DNA of 20,451 nucleotides from RGIG5612 sp045600845 (GTDB lineage Bacteria > Bacillota > Clostridia > Lachnospirales > Lachnospiraceae): positions 1 to 20,451 of the forward strand of contig JAZRYR010000005.1 of assembly GCA_045600845.1 (NCBI GenBank), in the 5' to 3' direction. Position numbers and translations under genes: made by a program. The first letter of the stretch is position 1; every line of letters begins with the position of its first letter. Positions 15,207 through 20,451 of this stretch are shown piece after piece. The notes under the pieces were generated by a model. It did not search any database. It saw nothing but the letters and a program-made list of their open reading frames with translations, and had not been told where the DNA came from.

Positions 15207-16361
15207 TTATTTCAGTATTTTCAACGCCGAAATCAGCAAGTCTCGCACTTCAAAGCGAGTTAATTTTTTCTCCACATAATTTCCGAACTCCACCGGCAGG
15301 ATAAACGTAATTTCGTCGCCGGCGTTTTTCTTATCCAGGGTCATAATTTCGATCCAACGCTCTGGCTCGAACGTTCCAACAGAGGAATCTGCTGACGCCG
15401 CTTCTTTACCAACGTCATTCATCAACAGCCCACAACCGATAACTTCCGCCTTCAGCTTCTCCAAAAGTGGCGCCTCACATAGTCCCAGCTTCACAGCCAT
15501 GGCCGCTTCGATCAGCAGTCCGTTGGCTACGGCCTTGCCATGAGGGGTGGAATAGCCGCTATCCTTCTCGATGCAATGGCCCACGGTGTGGCCCGCATTC
15601 AAAACATTGCGGATTCCTTTTTTATCCAATTCGTCTTCGCCGACGATTTTACTTTTATATTCAATGCAGTCAGTGATGATTTCTTCGAGTAAGTCGTACA
15701 AAGGATCCGATCCCGCGTCAAAAGCAGGATCCAAGCCTGCGCCAAAGTTCACACCTTCCGCCAGAACCCTGGAAAATCCCAGTCCTGCGATAGCATCGGT
15801 CTTAATCACTTCGCCCAGGCCTTCTGCGAAAACCTCTGAAGGCAAAGTCTCCAAAGCATCCAAATCGCAGATTACCGAAATCGGTTGCCAGAACGCGCCA
15901 GCGAGATTCTTTCCTTTCTCCAGATCCACCGCTGTCTTTCCGCCGACGGAAGAATCCACCATGGCAAGCAAGGTCGTCGGCACCTGAACGTAGTCGATTC
16001 CGCGCATATAAATCGAAGCCGCAAAGCCGGCAAGGTCTCCTACCACGCCGCCACCCAGAGCGATGACCACATCGCTTCTTTGCACGCCGCTCTCTGTCAG
16101 AAAATTCAGCACGCTCTCCAGTGTCTGGAAGTTCTTGCTCTGCTCACCTGAGGGGAATGCGAAGCTGCAAACGGTAAATCCGGATGCCCGAAGGCTCATC
16201 ACGACGCGCTCCCCATATAAAGCGAACACCGTGGCGTCGGATATGACCGCCGTTTTCGAAGCGCCGCTTACCGTACGAACCAGAGGTCCTATTTCGTCCA
16301 ATAAGCCCCTGCCAATGTTTACACTATATTCTTTTTCAATGTTTACGCTTATGGTCTCCAT
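15207..16361 (-). CDS. aroB: 3-dehydroquinate synthase
   Basis: AroB turns DAHP into 3-dehydroquinate, the second shikimate step, using NAD and a metal ion. From METISVNIEK the protein is 384 residues, slightly longer than usual. Motifs present are FPSGEQSK (69-76), GGGVVGDLAGF (103-113), PTTLLAMVDSSVGGKT (128-143) and, further on, the metal ligands in AEGLGEVIK, HTVGHCIEK and STPHGKAV. A small insertion rich in Gly, Asp and Pro (NFGAGLDPAFDAGSDP) explains the extra length. The frame is open for 12 more codons (to 16397), where AGCGGA could be a weak ribosome site; the chosen start has none but is where family similarity begins. It is cotranscribed with aroF, 31 nt downstream of aroF if the longer start is used. 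Confidence 0.93.
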   Translation of the reverse strand: METISVNIEKEYSVNIGRGLLDEIGPLVRTVSGASKTAVISDATVFALYGERVVMSLRASGFTVCSFAFPSGEQSKNFQTLESVLNFLTESGVQRSDVVIALGGGVVGDLAGFAASIYMRGIDYVQVPTTLLAMVDSSVGGKTAVDLEKGKNLAGAFWQPISVICDLDALETLPSEVFAEGLGEVIKTDAIAGLGFSRVLAEGVNFGAGLDPAFDAGSDPLYDLLEEIITDCIEYKSKIVGEDELDKKGIRNVLNAGHTVGHCIEKDSGYSTPHGKAVANGLLIEAAMAVKLGLCEAPLLEKLKAEVIGCGLLMNDVGKEAASADSSVGTFEPERWIEIMTLDKKNAGDEITFILPVEFGNYVEKKLTRFEVRDLLISALKILK

Positions 16362-16428
16362 TGCTTGAATTCGTGCGCAAAGTCCGCGCTCCATCATGAA
16401 AATCTGTCCGCTTAACCATCCGCGGAGA

Positions 16429-17241
16429 CTATAAGATTTTCTTAAACTCTACCGTTTTCTTCACAGCAACAATGAGTTCTTTCAGTTCTTCTCCGTTCAG
16501 TTGCTGTTCTGCGTCCGAAAGTGCCTTGCATGGCTCCGGATGCATCTCGATTTCCAGACCATCTGCGCCCGCCATAACTGCAGCCAAACTCATCGGTTTT
16601 ATCATTTCCCTACGGCCGGTCGCATGAGACGGGTCTACAAGCACCGGCAGATGGGTCAGTTCTTTCAGCGCTGCTACAGCGCTAAGGTCTAAGGTATTTC
16701 GGGTGTAAGTCTCGTAGGAGCGGATGCCGCGCTCACAAAGACAAACTTCCTTATTGCCACCGGTCAAAATATACTCGGCGCAATTCAAGAGTTCCTCGAT
16801 GGTGGCGTTAGTTCCCCTCTTTAGCAAAACCGGTTTGCGAATCTTTCCGACTTCTTCCAAAAGAGAATAATTCTGCATGTTCCGGGCGCCGATCTGAATC
16901 ATATCCGCATACTCTGCAACTAAAGCAACGTCGCGGGTGTCTACCACTTCCGTAATGACTGGAAGGCCGCAAGCCTCGCCCGCTTTTTTCAGATACTTCA
17001 AGCCTTCCTCACCTAACCCCTGGAAAGAATAAGGCGAAGTTCGTGGCTTGTAAGCACCGCCGCGAAGCATATTCGCACCCGCCTCTTTCGCCAGACAAGC
17101 TGCCTCTAAAATCTGCTCCTCCGACTCCACGCTGCAAGGTCCAGCGATGATCAAAAAGTCTTCTCCGATATTTATATTTCCAACTTTGAAGCAGGTTCTT
17201 TCGCCGCTTGCCGAAAGAGCCGCCAGTTTCAAACCGTCCAT
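16429..17241 (-). CDS. aroF: 3-deoxy-7-phosphoheptulonate synthase (DAHP synthase), type I-beta
   Basis: This enzyme condenses phosphoenolpyruvate and erythrose 4-phosphate to DAHP, the entry to aromatic amino acid synthesis. The 270-residue protein is the short AroA(G)/KDOPS-like form: IAGPCSVES (32-40), LRGGAYKPRTSPYSFQG, IGARNMQN, LLKRG, CERGIRSYE and VDPSHATGRRE are all present. There is no N-terminal ACT or chorismate-mutase regulatory domain; only about 25 residues precede the barrel, so allosteric control by such a domain is not expected. AGAGG lies 9 nt before the ATG. With aroB it forms a two-gene unit. Confidence 0.95.
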   Translation of the reverse strand: MDGLKLAALSASGERTCFKVGNINIGEDFLIIAGPCSVESEEQILEAACLAKEAGANMLRGGAYKPRTSPYSFQGLGEEGLKYLKKAGEACGLPVITEVVDTRDVALVAEYADMIQIGARNMQNYSLLEEVGKIRKPVLLKRGTNATIEELLNCAEYILTGGNKEVCLCERGIRSYETYTRNTLDLSAVAALKELTHLPVLVDPSHATGRREMIKPMSLAAVMAGADGLEIEMHPEPCKALSDAEQQLNGEELKELIVAVKKTVEFKKIL

Positions 17242-17413
17242 CGATATCTGCCTCTTTTCCTAGAATGCAAAATTTTCACGCCGCCGTCGGCAGCCTGCAA
17301 ACTGCGCCGCGCCGAACCCTTAGCTGACAACATTCGCGCTGCCGCAATATCGCAGCTAACAATATATGATACTACAAATTCACAGAAAAGGCATAGGAAT
17401 TCTTAAAGAAATC
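17242..17413 (-). promoter_or_regulatory. aroF upstream region
   Basis: About 170 nt lie between the uroD-like gene's terminator and aroF. A GC-rich part (about 17278-17357) can fold into small hairpins such as GCTGC / GCAGC, and AT-rich DNA with the 17-nt shared box lies at 17363-17379. No T-box signature, tandem Trp or Tyr codons, or terminator is visible. A leader of roughly 120 nt is likely if transcription starts near the box. Confidence 0.35.
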
Positions 17414-17443
17414 AAAAAAACACCGGAGGTTTTTCCTCCGGCG
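17414..17443 (-). terminator. Terminator of the second UroD-like gene
   Basis: On the minus strand CGCCGGAGG / CCTCCGGTG form a 9-bp stem (one G-U pair) around AAAAA, followed by TTTTTTT. The plus strand also has TTTTGATTTTT, so it may be bidirectional. It starts 29 nt after the stop codon. Confidence 0.9.
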
Positions 17444-17472
17444 TTTTGATTTTTGTTGTATTTTTTTGTGAA

Positions 17473-18462
17473 TTAGAACATTACTGTGCTCATGCGGTCG
17501 ATTTCTTTATGAACTGCTTCATAAACACCTGGAAATGCGCTTCCTGGTAAACCTGCTGTTAAGCAAGGGATGAAGGAATGAGTTCCGCACTTCTTGCATG
17601 CTCGTTCTACTTCTGCCGCGATGGTTTCTGGTTTCCAATCTGGAAGGTCACAAACCTTCGTTTCGATTTCGCCCATGAATGTGATCTGTCCGCCGTACTT
17701 CTCGATTAATGCTGGAAGGTCGTTTGTAGGAGTGCAGCCCTGCCAGATGTCGATGCCCATCTCAATGAAGGATGGTACTAAGTTTGCGGAGAAAGCGTCG
17801 TTGTGGTGTACTACTAATACGCCGTTCTCATGGTAGTATCCGTAGATTTTTTTGTATGCCGGAACGATGAATTCGTTGAACATGTCCGGTGACATGAAGG
17901 AGCTCTTTAAGCTGCCGAAGTCGTCGTGGTGAAGGATTGCTTCGATACCAACACGCTCAACCATAGCATGTGCAAAATCTAATTCGACTTCTACTAAGAA
18001 GTCGATAAGTTCATGCATCTCGTCTGGCTCTTCATAAAAGTTCGCCATAGCATCTTCCATGCCCATTAAAGCATGAAGTCTTTCGAAGATACCCTGGGTA
18101 TGTATTGCAGATACGTACTGATTCTCGCGATCGGTAGAAGCTGCGATGCCATTCAGCATTCCCCAGTATCCAGGATCATCCGGAATGAAAGGTTTATGGT
18201 TAACAACTTCTCTCCATTTTGTGATATCTTTTAATACACGATGAGCCTCATCATGTACTGGGAATGCACCCATCTGGCCCTCTGGGAAGCTCCAGAATAC
18301 ACCGAACTGGTCATAGCCTTCGTTACCAGGAGCAAGCGGATAATCTCCCATATAATATAAGTCAGGAACGAGCGGGTTCAGGAAATCATACTGATTTACA
18401 AAACGATCCGGCTTGCCGTCTTTTTTCATTACTTCCTGCAAATTTTCTTTTCCGGTTAACAT
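17473..18462 (-). CDS. UroD-like protein, copy 2, with altered zinc motif
   Basis: A 329-residue UroD-fold protein of the same superfamily as copy 1; both start MLT, share SPDMF/SPDTA before the motif region and FIEMGIDIW / YIEMGIDLW after it. The His-X-Cys motif of copy 1 is here H220-N221-D222, so the zinc-binding Cys is replaced by Asp, although H179-D180-D181 corresponds to the HDD of copy 1. It may bind metal differently or act on another substrate; HemE and MtaA functions are both unlikely to be assignable. The start has AGGAGG 6 nt upstream. An open frame reaches back 35 more codons to a GTG at 18567, but that stretch is basic, leader-like and unlike the family. It has its own promoter and terminator. 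Confidence 0.82.
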   Translation of the reverse strand: MLTGKENLQEVMKKDGKPDRFVNQYDFLNPLVPDLYYMGDYPLAPGNEGYDQFGVFWSFPEGQMGAFPVHDEAHRVLKDITKWREVVNHKPFIPDDPGYWGMLNGIAASTDRENQYVSAIHTQGIFERLHALMGMEDAMANFYEEPDEMHELIDFLVEVELDFAHAMVERVGIEAILHHDDFGSLKSSFMSPDMFNEFIVPAYKKIYGYYHENGVLVVHHNDAFSANLVPSFIEMGIDIWQGCTPTNDLPALIEKYGGQITFMGEIETKVCDLPDWKPETIAAEVERACKKCGTHSFIPCLTAGLPGSAFPGVYEAVHKEIDRMSTVMF

Positions 18463-18577
18463 AGTTACCCTCCTATTATTTGTTGAATTGATATAATAAC
18501 TGATTCGGCGCGACTGTCGTTTTCGCCTTTTGCACGGCTTTCCGTCTGGGCTTCCAGGCGCTGGCACGTCTCCTTAT
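18463..18577 (-). promoter_or_regulatory. Possible structured leader of the second UroD-like gene
   Basis: The predicted 115-nt leader contains two small hairpins, CTGG-AAGC-CCAG and ACGG-AAAG-CCGT, enclosed by CGCC / GGCG. The same GGCG could instead pair with a second CGCC downstream, around CGACAGTCG. This gives two exclusive folds upstream of the ribosome site. It matches no riboswitch class I recognise. Confidence 0.3.
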
Positions 18578-18583
18578 CTTTTC

Positions 18584-18611
18584 ATTGTACATAAAACACG
18601 ATTTTTTTCAA
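18584..18611 (-). promoter_or_regulatory. Sigma-A-type promoter of the second UroD-like gene
   Basis: On the minus strand TTGAAA (18611-18606) and TACAAT (18589-18584) are 16 nt apart; each matches the consensus at five of six bases. Transcription should start near 18577. Confidence 0.65.
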
Positions 18612-18654
18612 CATGAAGTTGCTCTTCTCGCACGAATTCTCACGTTTTTAGCGA

Positions 18655-18855
18655 AAAAATGCTCTTTTTTTACGTTTTCGTTCCGGAATACGCTCATCAT
18701 TTTCGTTTTCGTTCCGATTCTCATACATCTTTTTCGTTTTTGTTCTGAATTCGCTGATTTTACCTTTTTTCCAGAACGAAAACTTAATTTTAGAGCATTT
18801 TGGAGGATTTTTTAAAAATGCATGAATTCCAGAACGAAAACGAAGATCTTGAGCT
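18655..18855. repeat. Intergenic repeat element G3 (type A, three forward and two reverse units)
   Basis: Forward units with (T)CGTTTTCGTTC cores have their GTTC at 18680, 18711 and 18742, exactly 31 nt apart. A spacer with CTGAATTCGCTGATTTTACC leads to reverse units CAGAACGAAAAC (18772-18783) and CAGAACGAAAACGAAGATCT (18830-18849), 58 nt apart. The inner pair can form a 12-bp stem (18736-18747 with 18772-18783, one G-U) around a 24-nt loop. Most units carry a GCTC / GAGC end. The 440-nt gap 18463-18903 thus holds a leader, a promoter and this element. The minus-strand open frame over it is a low-complexity artefact. Confidence 0.85.
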
Positions 18856-18903
18856 TTTTTAGTGGGAACTCGCAATATCAGCCTGCAAACCAGGGGCACT
18901 TCT

Positions 18904-19881
18904 TTATTTTCTAAACAACTCCTTAACTACATGAAAGCGCCGTTCCCGGTACTTATCATATTTTGAGAGACACGCCTTCAATCCCAACGCTTTGCGTACA
19001 TTTTTGAATAACGCGTCTAGCGAATTCAAATTGCGGATGTCGTCCGCCGTCGCGGTAATTACCTTATATCCAGAGGCTGTCAACGCATTCTGCCTCCTTT
19101 TATCATAAGCATGTTGCTCGGGTGACAGATGCGTCATATTACTATCATATTCCAAAATGACTCGTTTCTCTCTCCACACTATGTCACCCCGACAGGTGTC
19201 CCGGCCCAGGATTTTCGTTCCAACAGAGGATAGCTTCACTTCTCCATTTGGTTCCGGTGTCGGAAGACCGTAACCGCCCACTGCAAACGGGAACACACTC
19301 AAGACATCCAGCTTCGACTCCATAGGGGAGTTGGAATTATTGAGTGCATATTGAATCGCGCGAGTAGCATTCTTGATACCGTGGGATGCTTTCGCCGAGG
19401 CCAGATATTCCGAGAGTTTTTCGACGCTGGTAATCGGCTTTCGTGACAACTGGCCAAACTCGGCATTTAAATTTGTATAGTAAATCGCCGACAAGTTATA
19501 CGCCAATTCCACAAGCTTTTCAAAAGAAAAATCATCAGCCGCTTTCAAGAACGAATATTCTGGGCTGGCGATGTAAATATTCATTGGCAAACTTTGCTGC
19601 CGGACGAGAAAAATACTGTTTGGTGGAAGGAAAGTTTTTCGGACATAATAATAATTTTTGTTTTGTGCTGAGATCGGCACTTTTTTCGTGCCCAAGAGGC
19701 TCACAGATCCCGTCAGATTCAGCATAGATTTGATTTCTTCTATATCGCTTTCCAAGACGGAAACATTGCTGACGGGCGGAGCCTCTTTTATTCGCACCAA
19801 ACGAAAGCTTTCGCTCCGCCCGTCCGTGTGCCGCCAAAAATACAGCGATGATGGATACGTAATAACAAGCGATGGTTTCAT
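18904..19881 (-). CDS. DUF559/Vsr-like PD-(D/E)XK protein of unknown function
   Basis: A 325-residue protein in two parts. The C-terminal part (about 185-300) has the pattern of DUF559-type nuclease-fold proteins: SPMES with E188, YGLPTPEPN, RGDIVW with D233, VILEYDSNMTH with E244, D246 and H251, then DKRRQNALTASGYKVITATADD. All expected acidic residues are present, so it could be active. The N-terminal part (1-180) resembles the middle of AbiEi-like proteins found with such domains (IYIASPEYSFLKAA, about 102-115), but no helix-turn-helix is obvious. Similar proteins are scattered in gut Actinobacteria and Clostridia without known role (from memory). It is a single gene bracketed by same-type repeat elements G3 and G4. 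AAAGG lies 7 nt before the ATG. Confidence 0.7.
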   Translation of the reverse strand: MKPSLVITYPSSLYFWRHTDGRSESFRLVRIKEAPPVSNVSVLESDIEEIKSMLNLTGSVSLLGTKKVPISAQNKNYYYVRKTFLPPNSIFLVRQQSLPMNIYIASPEYSFLKAADDFSFEKLVELAYNLSAIYYTNLNAEFGQLSRKPITSVEKLSEYLASAKASHGIKNATRAIQYALNNSNSPMESKLDVLSVFPFAVGGYGLPTPEPNGEVKLSSVGTKILGRDTCRGDIVWREKRVILEYDSNMTHLSPEQHAYDKRRQNALTASGYKVITATADDIRNLNSLDALFKNVRKALGLKACLSKYDKYRERRFHVVKELFRK

Positions 19882-20102
19882 AAGTTCGCCTTTCTTAAAT
19901 GATTGGAAATGTTGATAAAAGATAAAATGGTCTGAATTATAAAGAACAAAAGAAGTGAGAATTCACATTTTTGTTAGCATATCATTTTCCGCGTGTGTCT
20001 TCAATCGTATACAAAATGTTTACTTAATTTCTTTTGATTCCAAACGAATACGCCAGAAAAAGTCATGCTTTTCGATCCCAGAGAATATGGAAATGGACCC
20101 GA

Positions 20103-20303
20103 AAATGCTCATCTTTTTCGTTTCCGTTCTAAAACATGTCCATTAATTTCGTTTCCGTTCTAGAGTATGCCTAACATTTTCGTTTCTGTGCTGAATTCGA
20201 TGATTTTTCCCATTTTTCAGAACGATAACGAAAATCTCGAGCTTTTTTAAGTGTTTTTTCAAACAGCACATGAACTCCTGAACGATAACGAAAATCTTGA
20301 GCA
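20103..20303. repeat. Intergenic repeat element G4 (type A, three forward and two reverse units)
   Basis: Forward units with CGTTTCCGTTC-like cores have their GTTC/GTGC at 20126, 20157 and 20188, again exactly 31 nt apart. The spacer CTGAATTCGATGATTTTTCC closely matches that of G3, and two reverse units GAACGATAACGAAAATCT (20220-, 20280-) lie 60 nt apart. The element has the same order and orientation as G3. The remainder of the gap, 19882-20102, is AT-rich with no clear feature. Confidence 0.85.
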
Positions 20304-20317
20304 GTTTCACAATCATG

Positions 20318-20443
20318 ACCACCGGCTTAGCCGGTGGTTTGCTCTGCGGCTATAAGCCGCTGTTCCCGGCTTGCCCCTAAAGGGGCTCTGAATAGTCCGC
20401 CTTCCGCACCGCGGTCCCGGGCTGGCCCTGAAGGGCCTTTTTT
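20318..20443 (+). mobile_element. Hairpin array resembling an IS200/IS605-type left end
   Basis: Four compact hairpins follow each other: ACCACCGGC-TTA-GCCGGTGGT (20318-20338), GCGGCT-ATA-AGCCGC (20346-20360), GCCCC-TAAA-GGGGC (20373-20386) and GGCCC-TGAA-GGGCC followed by TTTTTT (20424-20443). A strong terminal stem-loop, a terminator-like hairpin and GC-rich DNA next to AT-rich DNA resemble the left ends of IS200/IS605 elements, whose single-strand transposase recognises hairpins. No transposase is in the window; it would lie to the right of 20451. The last hairpin alone is a good terminator on the plus strand. Confidence 0.45.
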
Positions 20444-20451
20444 ATTGCCCT

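Noticed and set aside
17242..17413. T-box or aromatic-residue leader peptide before aroF
   Set aside because: No T-box sequence, no run of Trp, Tyr or Phe codons and no terminator/antiterminator pair were found.
18463..18567. 35-residue basic N-terminal extension of the second UroD-like protein from a GTG start
   Set aside because: The ribosome site is too close to the GTG, while AGGAGG fits the internal ATG; the family starts at MLTGKEN.
18655..18855. CRISPR array
   Set aside because: The unit period is regular, but units diverge, spacers of only 5-8 nt separate them, they occur in both orientations, and no cas gene is present.
18648..18899. 83-codon minus-strand open frame
   Set aside because: It is translated repeat element G3; composition is Lys/Arg/Glu/Asn low complexity and there is no ribosome site.
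20010..20070. Third copy of the G1/G2 tail module
   Set aside because: ATGTTTAC and ACGAATACG both occur but in the opposite order and with different spacing; the match may be chance.

Overview
The window looks like chromosomal DNA of an anaerobic Bacillota of class Clostridia, probably a Lachnospiraceae relative. This is inferred from strong AGGAGG-type ribosome sites, moderate G+C, a purine operon with a split purH (separate AICAR transformylase plus PurO-type IMP cyclohydrolase), and paired flippase/GT4 and UroD-like genes. No taxonomic search was possible.

Layout. Positions 1-7864, minus strand, hold a tight purine operon read right to left: guaB, purE, purC, purF-like, purM, purN, purO-type cyclohydrolase, AICAR transformylase, and the first 24 codons of purD. 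Most gaps are 9-21 nt. One sigma-A-like promoter precedes guaB. The PurF protein keeps its PRPP site and iron-sulphur cysteines but has no N-terminal catalytic cysteine, so it should not be able to use glutamine by itself. Positions 8108-12431, plus strand, hold an rRNA-methyltransferase-like gene, tRNA-Thr(CGU), a flippase-like membrane protein with a GT4 glycosyltransferase, and a UroD-like methyltransferase-family gene, ending at a strong terminator.

Positions 12555-19881, all minus strand, hold a YdcF-like membrane protein, an Ldh-family dehydrogenase, aroB and aroF (shikimate pathway entry), a second UroD-like protein that lacks the Cys of the zinc motif, and a DUF559/Vsr-like PD-(D/E)XK protein of unknown function.

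The most unusual non-coding content is a family of intergenic elements in the right-hand 7 kb (about 13430-13620, 14934-15180, 18655-18855 and 20103-20303). They are built from about 25-nt units with a CGTTTTCGTTC core. Within an array, same-orientation neighbours are often exactly 31 nt apart, and arrays of one orientation face arrays of the other. Two copies share the same plan (three forward plus two reverse units) and bracket the DUF559-like gene; two related copies bracket the Ldh-family gene. The window ends in a run of strong hairpins resembling the left end of an IS200/IS605-type element.
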